From positions 1 through 64,000 of the forward strand of contig JAEEGQ010000142.1 of the NCBI GenBank assembly GCA_016280395.1: a stretch of 64,000 nucleotides of DNA. Direction: 5' to 3'. The position numbers and the translations under genes were made by a program. Positions within the stretch are counted from its first letter, which is position 1, and each line of letters starts with the position of its first letter. This DNA is from Lachnospiraceae bacterium (GTDB lineage: Bacteria > Bacillota > Clostridia > Lachnospirales > Lachnospiraceae). The notes beneath the pieces are model-generated. The model had not been told where the DNA came from, ran no database searches, and saw nothing but the letters and a program-made list of their open reading frames with translations. Below, piece by piece: positions 36,376 through 46,001 of this stretch.

Positions 36376-36459
36376 GCGTCCGTTGGTCTTGCAACCGCTG
36401 CTTCCCTTCTTTACGTGGAAACGTCCGTTGGTCTTACGACTGCTGATCCCTTTCTTTAC
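36376..36459. repeat. Two-copy tandem repeat (about 38 bp, spacing 45) in flgL-fliW junction
   Basis: CGTCCGTTGGTCTTGCAACCGCTGCTTCCCTTCTTTAC / CGTCCGTTGGTCTTACGACTGCTGATCCCTTTCTTTAC. Confidence 0.8.
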
Positions 36460-38000
36460 AGGAAATCAAGAAGTGAATTCTGCACTACCTTTCCCGCTGC
36501 CGAAAGAGAAGCATTGTAAACGGTCTCTGCCGCAGTATAGTTAATGACCGTATCAACAAGATCCGCATCCTCGTTGCTTGAGAGCAGCTCCGTGAAATCA
36601 TCCTGCTGGATGGAAAGGCGGCTTTCGGTAAGCTCAAGGCGTACCACGCGGCTTCCCAGATCCGAGACCGCAACTCCTACGTAATCCTGCTCCTTCTGGG
36701 TCTCGGTCATGCCGTGCCTGCACTTGTTGCGAAGCGCTGTGTTTCTTAAAACAAGCTCTGTATCAAGCATTTCCTTCATGGTCCCGAGAGCCTTTTTCTG
36801 CTCGTCGCTTAAGGTATTGTCCGCAAGCATGCGTTCTACCTGGGTTATCTTGTTCTCTACCTGTACAACGCTGTCAAAGCTTTCAAGTATCTCGTCCACA
36901 AGGCGTCCCGGATTATGCGAGATGGCATCGGAACCTTCGGTATTGATCTTAAGCTTCTGGTTGAAATTTATCTCATATTCGATATCCTGGACGGATTTCG
37001 TGAAGGTCACCTCTGTTGTGTCGTCAAGGTTCCCTGCATCATCATATTCCGTGCGGACGCAGTCAAAATAATGCTCCGGCTTGAGCTCGTTCTTGTTAAA
37101 GGAGTTCTTGCTGTAGGTCACGTCTATCTTGCGTTCGTTCTTTACCCAGTCGTTGTAAACATCCTTTGCGATTATGATCTCGCCGGTCTCCGGGATGAAG
37201 TTCACGGTTCCGTCGGCGGGTGTAAAAGCATCGGGAGCGCTTGCCGAAACGGTGTTGACATTTGTAAAGGTCTCGGCATAAACCGTATTTCCGGAGGCAT
37301 CCTTTACGATATTGCCGTATTCGTCATACTGGGGATCAAGGTTTACCGTCACTGCCTCATCGCCCGAAAGACCGTTGTACGCAAGCCTTATTCTGTAAAC
37401 ATCAAGCATCGAAGGGCGGTTGTCAAAATCGCTGCTTGCGGGATCCGCCTCGTTATACTGCGAAAGCGACACGGAATTTACTATCTTTGAGGTCTGGTTA
37501 ATGTCCGAAAAGTCGAGCTTTTCAGTCATGGTATAGTGGAATTTCGAGGTATTCTCGGCAAAAACAAGGGGTGTGTCGGTCTTAAAGCCCGTGAACACAT
37601 AACGGCCGGCATAGTTTGCATTGCCTTCCTGATATATCTGCTCCTTTAATTCCCTTAAGTTCTCCGCGATGGCATTCCTGTCCTTTGCGTTTAAGGGGTC
37701 GTTTGACGCCTGCTCACAGTAGGTATGCATCTGCGAGATGATGCTGTCGATGTTCTTTAACGAGCTTTCGGTCACATCAAGCCATGCCTGCGCATCCGGA
37801 ATGTTCTTCTCGTAGTACTGGTTGAGTTCAGCCAGATTGGTACGCAGCTTCAGGGCACGAACGGCAACGATGGGATCGTCCGAAGGCTTCTGGATGCGTT
37901 TTCCCGTAGAATACTGCTCCTCAAGCTTCGAGAGCCTGTTCTTGTTCCCGTTGATGTTGGAAAGCATGTTGTTGGTCATCATTCTGTTTGTTACTCTCAT
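36456..38000 (-). CDS. flgL: Flagellar hook-filament junction protein FlgL
   Basis: MRVTNRMMTNNMLSNINGNKNRLSKLEEQYSTGKRIQKPSDDPIVAVRALKLRTNL. Confidence 0.93.
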   Translation of the reverse strand: MRVTNRMMTNNMLSNINGNKNRLSKLEEQYSTGKRIQKPSDDPIVAVRALKLRTNLAELNQYYEKNIPDAQAWLDVTESSLKNIDSIISQMHTYCEQASNDPLNAKDRNAIAENLRELKEQIYQEGNANYAGRYVFTGFKTDTPLVFAENTSKFHYTMTEKLDFSDINQTSKIVNSVSLSQYNEADPASSDFDNRPSMLDVYRIRLAYNGLSGDEAVTVNLDPQYDEYGNIVKDASGNTVYAETFTNVNTVSASAPDAFTPADGTVNFIPETGEIIIAKDVYNDWVKNERKIDVTYSKNSFNKNELKPEHYFDCVRTEYDDAGNLDDTTEVTFTKSVQDIEYEINFNQKLKINTEGSDAISHNPGRLVDEILESFDSVVQVENKITQVERMLADNTLSDEQKKALGTMKEMLDTELVLRNTALRNKCRHGMTETQKEQDYVGVAVSDLGSRVVRLELTESRLSIQQDDFTELLSSNEDADLVDTVINYTAAETVYNASLSAAGKVVQNSLLDFL

Positions 38001-38043
38001 GTCCGATCTCCTAAACCGTGGCTGTGCGGTTATCTTGCCGGGC

Positions 38044-39927
38044 TTACACGCCCATTTCGTTGATCATCTTGTCGTAGATCTCGTTCATTACGCTTACAAC
38101 CTTTGCGCTCATCTGATATGCGCTCTGGTAACGTACAAGATTCATTGCCTCTTCGTCCTGATCTACTCCGGATACGGAAAGACGCTGGTTTGTAATGGTC
38201 CCGAGCACATCCTGCTGGTTCTGCGCGAACTGCGCCGCCTTGTTGCAGTCGATACCGACTTCCGAAACAAGTGTCTGCAGGTACTGTGCGGGTGTACCCT
38301 GTCTGAACATATCCGAATCAGCTTTAAGACGGATAAGCTTCTTTACGATATCCGAGTTCTCGACGCCGTTCACAACTTCACTTGCTGCAACAACGCGTCT
38401 CGGATCCGCCTTGACAGCCTTTGTTATTGCCATGTTGCCGGCTGTCATGAAATAATACGAACCGTAATTGTTTGTGTCGTTTTCAACTTCATACTCGCCG
38501 GTCTTTGAAGTAAAGAAAACATCCGGTGTGCCGTAATCGCTGAAATCCTTAACGAACCTGTAGTCCTGGCCGCTCACGATCTGTGAAGTGTTGAACATGT
38601 CAAGGCCTGCGTTCCCGTCAAGGTCGACGCCTTCCTTGCAGACATCATTATACTGTTCGGAGAAGGTCCTTACAAACTCGTTAAGCCTTGAAAGGTAGTA
38701 CGGAACGCCCTTGTAATCCACATCTTTGCCGATTATCGCATTGTACTGGAATCCGGAAACGGCCTCGGTCGCAGGCGCGATCTCATCCGTGCCGAGCACT
38801 ATCTCCTTATCGAGTGAGAAGGTGTATTCGTACTTGCCCTCGTCATTTATCGATACGGAAAAGCCGTTGTAATCGTAATTGCGGCTTCCGAGTGTTATCG
38901 TTCCGGTCGTATCGAGAGTCAGACGGGAAACCTCGTTATTATAGGTAAAATCCGAAACAAGCGTGAGGGTCTTTGAACCCTGGGCACCTGTTGCCATTCC
39001 CTTGAAGGCCATCCTGTCGTTGCCGTCCATAACGGCGTAAAGGGCCTTTAAAGAGCCGGAAGTTGTGTCATCGCCCAGATTAAAGGCCTGCCCGTCCTGC
39101 TTCCAGTAGATATCGTAAAGACCTTCGGCATCATTCTGGGTAACCTTCTTTGTACGGGGAACTACCGTAAGCTCGTTTGAATGATAGGTATCAACAAGGA
39201 GCTGGCCGTTTATCCGCACTTCGTAGCTTACAAGACCGGTCTTCTGCGAGATCGGGACCTCGTTAACGTCAACATCAACTATCTGCGAAAGTTCGTCGAT
39301 GAGCAGCGCACGCTGGTCGCGAAGATCGCTTGCCTTGCCGCCGACTACCTCGAGCGTATTTATCTGCTTTGTAAGATGCGCTACCTGAACGCCGATGGAA
39401 TTGATCTTCGAAACCTCGTTTGAGATCTCGTAGTTTACTTCCTTCTGGACATTCTGCACACTTGAATACACATAATTAAAATATTCGCAGAGAGCATTTG
39501 CGTAGTTGGTCATCTGGGTACGGACCGTAAGGTTCGTGGGCGCCTTCTGCAGCTCCTGCAGAGTGTCGAAAAAGCTGTCAAAAGTCGTTGTGAAGCCTTC
39601 AAGCTTGATCTCGTTGAAGTAATTCTCCACCTCGGACATATAATAATTCTTTGTATTGAACTCGCCGTAGATGGTGTTGTTTGTGCGGAACTTTACATCA
39701 TAATACTCGCTCCGTACCTGGTCTACGCCAAGCACGTCAACACCGGTGCCGATCATGCCGTTCTTGTTCCAGACGCGCATTGCCTTGCTGGCCTGCATGT
39801 CCGTAACCTGACGGCAGTAGCCTTCCGTTTCCGCATTCGATATATTGTGCGCGGTGGTAGTTATGCCTGTCATCGACGCATAAAGACCTGATTTTGCGAT
39901 TGTAAGACCAAAAAAGGTGTTAGGCAT
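38044..39927 (-). CDS. flgK: Flagellar hook-associated protein FlgK (paralog 1)
   Basis: FFGLTIAKSGLYASMTGITTTAHNISNAETEGYCRQ...VSGVDQDEEAMNLVRYQSAYQMSAKVVSVMNEIYDKMINEM. Confidence 0.93.
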   Translation of the reverse strand: MPNTFFGLTIAKSGLYASMTGITTTAHNISNAETEGYCRQVTDMQASKAMRVWNKNGMIGTGVDVLGVDQVRSEYYDVKFRTNNTIYGEFNTKNYYMSEVENYFNEIKLEGFTTTFDSFFDTLQELQKAPTNLTVRTQMTNYANALCEYFNYVYSSVQNVQKEVNYEISNEVSKINSIGVQVAHLTKQINTLEVVGGKASDLRDQRALLIDELSQIVDVDVNEVPISQKTGLVSYEVRINGQLLVDTYHSNELTVVPRTKKVTQNDAEGLYDIYWKQDGQAFNLGDDTTSGSLKALYAVMDGNDRMAFKGMATGAQGSKTLTLVSDFTYNNEVSRLTLDTTGTITLGSRNYDYNGFSVSINDEGKYEYTFSLDKEIVLGTDEIAPATEAVSGFQYNAIIGKDVDYKGVPYYLSRLNEFVRTFSEQYNDVCKEGVDLDGNAGLDMFNTSQIVSGQDYRFVKDFSDYGTPDVFFTSKTGEYEVENDTNNYGSYYFMTAGNMAITKAVKADPRRVVAASEVVNGVENSDIVKKLIRLKADSDMFRQGTPAQYLQTLVSEVGIDCNKAAQFAQNQQDVLGTITNQRLSVSGVDQDEEAMNLVRYQSAYQMSAKVVSVMNEIYDKMINEMGV

Positions 39928-39964
39928 TTTCTAACCTCCTGCGTTTATAGGATCATCACCCGGA

Positions 39965-41788
39965 TCAGAGCCTCTCGATGATGGTCGCTATCATTTCGTT
40001 AACTACATTGATATATCTTGAGGATGCGTTGTAAGCATGCTGGAACCGGATAAGGTTCGTAAGCTCCTCGTCCGACGAAACGCCTGTCACGGACATGCGC
40101 TGGTCGTCGATCTTGCCGGTCATTACCTGCTGATTCTCGCTTATCGTATGCAATTCCTCACCTCTTGTCGCAAGGGCTCCGATGAGCTCGTTGTAATACT
40201 CATAGAAGGTATCTACCGAAAGGCTTGTGGGCGTAAGGATGAGCTGAGGGTTCTGCCATGCTTCGATGAGCTTGTTGCAGACGCTTGCGTCATAGTCTCC
40301 CGTTCCGCCGTTCATGCTTAAGGGAAGCCTTGAAAGATTCTCTTTTATGAGGGGATTGACCTCGATCTCTCCGAGTGTGAAGAGCGTGTAATTGTTTCTC
40401 GCGTCCTCCTGATTGTAAACAAGGGCCGTCATTGTGGTCCCGTCCTCAAGAGTGATCTCCTTCTGCGTGTAGCGCGGCTCGGATTTTCTGTTGAAGAGCG
40501 CTTCGCCCCTGGTCCTGTTCACATCCATGCCGATGGGTGCGTTCTCCTCGTCAAGTATCATTACCTTTGAGCCGTCTGCAAGAGTTACTTCCTTGTTGGG
40601 GCAGAGGATGTCGTTTATCGTGGTAACGATGCCGTGCACAAGTGTATCGAACTGCGACTGGACATTTACTATAACCGAAGAATCAACATAGGTCTTGTAA
40701 TACTGGTAATCCGTCTGGAACTGTGCCATCGCCTTGTCGTAACCCGGCTTGTCGAAAGTCCCGTCGGCTGCGGTGTAATCCGCTATCTTGGGCTCGTAGG
40801 GGATATCCGTATAATTGCCTGTCTTGATGCCCTTTGTGAGGAGCAGGCCCCGGAGCCCGCCGACATCCGTGTTCTGTTCGGAGGTCGGGAGGACGGACAT
40901 GTTGACTACTTCCGCGTAGCCGTATGCCGGCCATACCGGAACAAGTCCCGTAAGCGCGGTATTTGTCTCGGTCGTATCCGCTATGATGCCCTGTGCTGCA
41001 AGCTGCGTAGCCTGAAGGTCGGCGGAGCGGACCGTTGTCATCTTGAAGTATGTATCCTCGGTTACGAAGGGAACTTCCTCAACATTTACATAAATGCGGC
41101 TGTCCGCGTTTTCCTTATATGTAATGCGCGCCATCGTCCCAAGCTCGTCAAGGAGCTCGTTGCGCCTGTCGCGAAGGTCGTTGGCGTTTTCCTGTCCGCC
41201 CGTCTCGGCTTTACAGATCCTGTCGTTTAAGTCCACTATCTCCTCGCCGATCTGGTTAAAGCGGTTGACCATGGTCTGTATCTGCGTGTCAAGGTCTGTC
41301 TGGTATTTCTTGAGCATCTTGTAGATACTTTCGGTGCGGTCCGCAAATGTTACCGCGGTCTCCACAAGCGTTGCCCTCGTTGTAAGGGACGTCGGATCCT
41401 TTGCAAGCTCCTGTACCGAATACCAGAGCTGTTCAAGATTATCCTGGAAAGCTACGCCGTTCATCTCGCCGAAGAGCTCTTCGATCTCCTGTACGGCCGC
41501 ATACTGTGTTGAGTAGAAGGACTCACGCCCGATCTCTGTCCTGTACTGTCTGTCAAGGAATGTATCCCTTGCCTGATAGACCGCTCCGGTGTCGACACCG
41601 ATACCGACCTGCAGGTAGTTCGTTGCTGTATATCCTATGGTGTTATAGTGCGAGGGGTCCTGAATTATCTGCTGTCTTACAAACCCTTCGGTCTCAACGT
41701 TCGATAAGTTGTGTGCTGTTACGGTGATGGACCGCTGGGCTACATTAAGGCCCGATACTCCAACGAGTAAATCCTGCATTAACGGCAT
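39965..41788 (-). CDS. flgK: Flagellar hook-associated protein FlgK (paralog 2)
   Basis: LLVGVSGLNVAQRSITVTAHNLSNVETEGFVRQQI...VTGVSSDEELTNLIRFQHAYNASSRYINVVNEMIATIIERL. Confidence 0.92.
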   Translation of the reverse strand: MPLMQDLLVGVSGLNVAQRSITVTAHNLSNVETEGFVRQQIIQDPSHYNTIGYTATNYLQVGIGVDTGAVYQARDTFLDRQYRTEIGRESFYSTQYAAVQEIEELFGEMNGVAFQDNLEQLWYSVQELAKDPTSLTTRATLVETAVTFADRTESIYKMLKKYQTDLDTQIQTMVNRFNQIGEEIVDLNDRICKAETGGQENANDLRDRRNELLDELGTMARITYKENADSRIYVNVEEVPFVTEDTYFKMTTVRSADLQATQLAAQGIIADTTETNTALTGLVPVWPAYGYAEVVNMSVLPTSEQNTDVGGLRGLLLTKGIKTGNYTDIPYEPKIADYTAADGTFDKPGYDKAMAQFQTDYQYYKTYVDSSVIVNVQSQFDTLVHGIVTTINDILCPNKEVTLADGSKVMILDEENAPIGMDVNRTRGEALFNRKSEPRYTQKEITLEDGTTMTALVYNQEDARNNYTLFTLGEIEVNPLIKENLSRLPLSMNGGTGDYDASVCNKLIEAWQNPQLILTPTSLSVDTFYEYYNELIGALATRGEELHTISENQQVMTGKIDDQRMSVTGVSSDEELTNLIRFQHAYNASSRYINVVNEMIATIIERL

Positions 41789-41904
41789 AATTCAAAGGCT
41801 CCTTTCCTGAAAATTTATATACAAATGCATCTGTAGTCTGATATCTTACCCTATTTTAAAGTACAAAAAAGGAACGTTCGACAAACAAACGCATGTCTTA
41901 TGCG

Positions 41905-42420
41905 TCATTGTTTCGCGTCGAACATCCCTGTTCCTGCGACTGGTACATCGACCGTAGATGCCCCTTTGGTGTAGTTCCCTGTCCCCGGCGTCATCCTTGA
42001 GCTCTGAATCAAATTCAATTCGAATTGAATCATCTCCAGGGACTGATTTATCAGCATTTTGTTTTTATCGTTCTGCGCCGCAACTCTCTTGAGCTGCGCA
42101 GAAAGCAAATCATGAAGGTTTGCGAGGCGTTTCTGCTCCTGCGGCCTTTTTTCGAGAAGCTTTACCATCATCTTGAGCTTTAAGGTCTTAGGGTCGCGGT
42201 TCAATACCGTTCCCATGTTGATGATGATCTCTTCGCGCTTTTTTTCAAGTGCGGACACCTGGTCAACCACAGACTGTTCTTCATCTGTGATCTTCTGGAG
42301 TTCTTCAAGATCTCCCGAGATTATGACCCTTGTTTTCCGCTCCGTGATGGGAATAAGCCGGTCGTAAGCCTCATGCTCTTTTTCAAGAACGTTTATCAGT
42401 TCCTCTGTAAGACTTGCCAC
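41905..42420 (-). CDS. flgN: FlgN family flagellar chaperone
   Basis: LTEELINVLEKEHEAYDRLIPITERKTRVIISGDLEELQKITDEEQSVVDQVSALEKKRE. Confidence 0.88.
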   Translation of the reverse strand: MASLTEELINVLEKEHEAYDRLIPITERKTRVIISGDLEELQKITDEEQSVVDQVSALEKKREEIIINMGTVLNRDPKTLKLKMMVKLLEKRPQEQKRLANLHDLLSAQLKRVAAQNDKNKMLINQSLEMIQFELNLIQSSRMTPGTGNYTKGASTVDVPVAGTGMFDAKQ

Positions 42421-42444
42421 AAAATCCCTCCGTTTAGCTAAAAG

Positions 42445-42717
42445 TTATCGTGCGAAATAATTGCCGATAAGCTTGTCAGCTACGTCTTCCATAGATACAT
42501 TATATGTACCGGAAGCCATCTGTTCACGGATAGCGCTGACTCTGTCCTCTCTTATGTCGGACGCTTTGGATACAGCCTGCTTTGCAACCTGGAAGTCGCG
42601 GCCGATCTGGGAAATCTCAACCTTATCAGTGGCTACGGTTGTGCCAACCTTGCCTGTTTTTTTGGTACCGTTGCTGCGGTACAGCTGACTTACCTGATTG
42701 AACGCATCAATACGCAT
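42445..42717 (-). CDS. flgM: Anti-sigma-28 factor FlgM
   Basis: MRIDAFNQVSQLYRSNGTKKTGK...DKVEISQIGRDFQVAKQAVSKASDIREDRVSAIREQMASGTYNVSMEDVADKLIGNYF. Confidence 0.92.
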   Translation of the reverse strand: MRIDAFNQVSQLYRSNGTKKTGKVGTTVATDKVEISQIGRDFQVAKQAVSKASDIREDRVSAIREQMASGTYNVSMEDVADKLIGNYFAR

Positions 42718-42806
42718 ATGTATCACTCCTTTTCTAATACTGAACAGACGGGAGTCTATCCCGTAGGCGCTCATCCTTGAGCCTCCACTTACCTGTTCTG
42801 TAAGTT

Positions 42807-42833
42807 ATATCGACTTATCTTCATATAACTTTA
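42807..42833 (-). promoter_or_regulatory. Sigma-28 promoter of the flgM operon
   Basis: Minus strand TAAAGTTA-N11-GTCGATAT. Confidence 0.78.
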
Positions 42834-42919
42834 GATTTTTTTTGAAAAATTTTATACAAATCTTATTCGTTTTCGAAATGAAGCTCCGAGCTTTTACCGA
42901 GGGCATTCGTTTATCGTGC

Positions 42920-42961
42920 AAAAAGCCGGCTTCCGTGCCGCGAAAGCGGCCGGAAACCGGC
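42920..42961 (-). terminator. Terminator at the end of the topoisomerase-queH transcription unit (nested hairpin)
   Basis: GCCGGTTTCCG...GCCGCtttcGCGGC...CGGAAGCCGGC-TTTTT on minus strand. Confidence 0.75.
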
Positions 42962-43040
42962 AGTGTTTTTCCGTAAGCGCCTTCTATTTATATGTATCGA
43001 CAGTTATCGTGTCAAGATCAATACCCTTTGTATTATTTCA

Positions 43041-43649
43041 TTATCTGTTTGCCGCAGGTTTCGAATATACGCACCCACAGAAATTCTGTCTGTAAAGCTC
43101 ATATTCCTTTGAAAGTTCTATCGAACGCTTGTAGCCGTTCCGCTTCTTAAAATCCGAAGGCAGGAAAGCGACACCGTATTCTGCGGCAAGTTTTCTGCCG
43201 ATCTCGTTAAGTTTTTCAGCGTTTTTAAGCGGGCTGATGGTAAGAGTTGTCGTAAAGTAATCGTAATTTCCTTCGGCAGCGATGCGGGCTGCTTCCCTAA
43301 GGCGCAGCTCATAGCACACAAAGCAGCGCTCTCCGCCCTCCGGAACGCGTTCTAAACCCTTTACGGCATCAAAAAACTCTTTGGGGTCATAATTCCCCGG
43401 CATAAAGGTCACAGGGTGTTTTAAGGGCATCTGCGAGATCAGGCGGGATAATTCCTGTTCGCGGTGCCTGTACTCCTCTTCCGGATAAATGTTCGGATTA
43501 TAGAAAAAGTCCGTTATCTCAAAGTATTCCGAAAGATATTCAAGGCAGTAACTCGAACACGGCGCGCAGCAGCTGTGCAAAAGCAGCCTCGGGACAGTGT
43601 CTCCGAGGCTGTTTATTATCTTATCAAGTTCAAGCTGGTAATTAGGCAT
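43041..43649 (-). CDS. queH: Epoxyqueuosine reductase QueH
   Basis: [42 protein letters not shown]...[13 protein letters not shown]. Confidence 0.93.
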   Translation of the reverse strand: MPNYQLELDKIINSLGDTVPRLLLHSCCAPCSSYCLEYLSEYFEITDFFYNPNIYPEEEYRHREQELSRLISQMPLKHPVTFMPGNYDPKEFFDAVKGLERVPEGGERCFVCYELRLREAARIAAEGNYDYFTTTLTISPLKNAEKLNEIGRKLAAEYGVAFLPSDFKKRNGYKRSIELSKEYELYRQNFCGCVYSKPAANR

Positions 43650-45891
43650 TTATTTTCCCCGCTTTTCCTGTCCTGCGTTTGAGTTTTATCTTCTTTACCA
43701 TGTAATTCTTTGAATGCAGCGTCACAATCTCTGCTGCAGGGCTTGCAACCGCGACATCGAGCACGGAGTCGCCCTGGTCGAGCGTTATGCCCTTTACACC
43801 GCGGCTTACTTTCTTGAGCTCGGGTACGTCGGAAAGCGGGTACGCCAGAACAAGCTTCTTCTGCGTAAGCATGATGACGCGGGTATCCTCACCGATGACT
43901 TCAGCCACACCAAGCCGGCATATCGAAACGATCGAGTCTTTTTCCTCAAGTTTTGTGGTATTCACAACAGTTCTTCCGGTCTCAAACTCCGCGCCCGAAA
44001 CCTGCTTAACGTAGCCGTGCTTTGTCGAAAACAGCAGCATGCTGTCAAACAGTTCCTCAAATGAGGTATAGAAGATGAATTCCTCGTTTTTCGTCTTGCA
44101 GAGCGCATGGATAAGGGTTCCCTTGTCCTTGATCTTACAGCGCGGAAGGGTTCCGGCTTTAAGCTGGTACAGGTTGCCCTGGGCCGTAAATGCACAGAAC
44201 TTGTCCGTATTCTTAAGCTTTACGACATGTGTGTATTCGGCAAGAGCCTCAGGTGTCGCCTTTGTATAGGCTGCTTCGTCAACGGTCTTTGTGTATCCGA
44301 ACTTGTCCACGAGCACAACCAGTGTCTCTTCAACAAATTCCTCAACATAACTTGCCGTCTCGGCATTGATTATCTGTGTGCGGCGCGGAACGGCGAACTG
44401 TTTCTTGTAGTTCCTTAAACGCTCCTTGATGGCCTTATGCAGCTCCTTCTCCGATCCGAGCACGCGGCTGCAGTCGGCAACCGTATCCTTAAGCTTCTGC
44501 TCTTCCTCGTGAAGTTTCATGATCTCAAGCCCGATGAGGCGTGAGAGCTGCATGCTTAAGATCGCGTCGGCCTGGGCCTCCGTAAAATCAAGCTGCGATG
44601 CGGGCAGCGCCGATTCAGGATTCCTGAAGCGTATAGCCGTGGTATCGCCGTGGCAAAGGCAAGCCTTGGCCTGCGCCATTGAAGTCGACCCCCGGAGTAT
44701 TTCGATTATAAGGTCGATGATATCCGTTGCCCTTATAAGCCCGTCAACTATCTCAAGGCGCTTGTTCGCCTTGTCGAGCTTGTAGGTGTATTCCTTTGTG
44801 TATATATCCTCCTGGAATGCGACAAACTCTGCGATAAGGCTCTTAAGGCTTAAGGTCATGGGCTGCTGTTCCTTAACGGCAAGCATATTCACGCCGTAGG
44901 TATCTTCAAGCGGCGATTTCCTGAACAAACCGTTAAGAAGGTTTTCGGCGTCGCGGTCCTTCTTTACTTCGATAACTATGCGGATGCCTTCCTTTGAAGA
45001 TTCATCCCTCACGTCATATATTTCGTCAAAAGCCTTGTCGCGCATCAGCCCTACAAGAGATTCCACAAGACGGCTCTTCTGGCCGCTCGAGGTGTAGGGG
45101 ATCTCCGAAACAACGATATTTGTGCGCCCCGCATCGCCCTTTTCAAGTGATGTTGCGGCACGGCACCTTATCTTTCCTTCGCCTGTCTCGTAAACAGCCT
45201 TTAAGGCATCTCCGTTGGTAATGATACCGCCTGTCGGAAAATCCGGCCCGGGGATATACTTCATCAGCTCCTCGGTCGTAATGGAAGGCTTGTCCATATA
45301 CGCAATAACGCCCTCTATAACTTCGCCCGTGTTATGCGGCGGGATGTTCGTTGCCATACCTACGGCAATACCCGTAGTACCGTTGATAAGGAGGTTTGGA
45401 AGCGTTGCAGGGAGTACTGTCGGCTCCTGCTCCGAATCGTCAAAGTTCGGCATGAAATCCACAAGGCCTTTATCAAGGTTTTCAAGCAAAGTCATTGCGC
45501 CGCTTGAAAGCCTTGCCTCCGTGTAGCGCATTGCAGCGGGCGGGTCGCCGTCGATGGAACCGCAGTTTCCGTGCCCGTCAACAAGCGGCAGTGACAGTGT
45601 GTACCCCTCCGACATATGCATTAAAGCCTCATAGATCGAGGAATCACCGTGCGGATGGTATTTACCCATTGTATCACCGACGATACGCGCCGACTTCCTG
45701 TGAGGCTTCTTAGGATCGAGCCCAAGTTCGTTCATTGCATACAAAACCCTGCGCTGAACGGGTTTCAAGCCGTCCCGCACATCGGGAAGTGCTCTGGCTA
45801 TGATGACGCTTATCGCGTAATCGCGGTAAGAATTCTTCATTTCCTCGGAAAAATCTATCTGTATTACTTCGTCTTCACGTTGTGTGTCCAT
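43642..45891 (-). CDS. parC: Type IIA DNA topoisomerase subunit A (ParC/GyrA; topo IV-like)
   Basis: [34 protein letters not shown]...[16 protein letters not shown]...[11 protein letters not shown]; symbol uncertain between parC and gyrA. Confidence 0.88.
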   Translation of the reverse strand: MDTQREDEVIQIDFSEEMKNSYRDYAISVIIARALPDVRDGLKPVQRRVLYAMNELGLDPKKPHRKSARIVGDTMGKYHPHGDSSIYEALMHMSEGYTLSLPLVDGHGNCGSIDGDPPAAMRYTEARLSSGAMTLLENLDKGLVDFMPNFDDSEQEPTVLPATLPNLLINGTTGIAVGMATNIPPHNTGEVIEGVIAYMDKPSITTEELMKYIPGPDFPTGGIITNGDALKAVYETGEGKIRCRAATSLEKGDAGRTNIVVSEIPYTSSGQKSRLVESLVGLMRDKAFDEIYDVRDESSKEGIRIVIEVKKDRDAENLLNGLFRKSPLEDTYGVNMLAVKEQQPMTLSLKSLIAEFVAFQEDIYTKEYTYKLDKANKRLEIVDGLIRATDIIDLIIEILRGSTSMAQAKACLCHGDTTAIRFRNPESALPASQLDFTEAQADAILSMQLSRLIGLEIMKLHEEEQKLKDTVADCSRVLGSEKELHKAIKERLRNYKKQFAVPRRTQIINAETASYVEEFVEETLVVLVDKFGYTKTVDEAAYTKATPEALAEYTHVVKLKNTDKFCAFTAQGNLYQLKAGTLPRCKIKDKGTLIHALCKTKNEEFIFYTSFEELFDSMLLFSTKHGYVKQVSGAEFETGRTVVNTTKLEEKDSIVSICRLGVAEVIGEDTRVIMLTQKKLVLAYPLSDVPELKKVSRGVKGITLDQGDSVLDVAVASPAAEIVTLHSKNYMVKKIKLKRRTGKAGKINA

Positions 45892-46001
45892 GATCCACCT
45901 TATTAATGGCAAATGCCTTTATTACTGTATTTGAGACCAGTCCGGATCTCCGTACTCCTGCTTTACTGCGGCCTTCCGCGTGTTTGCAGGATGTCCTGCC
46001 G

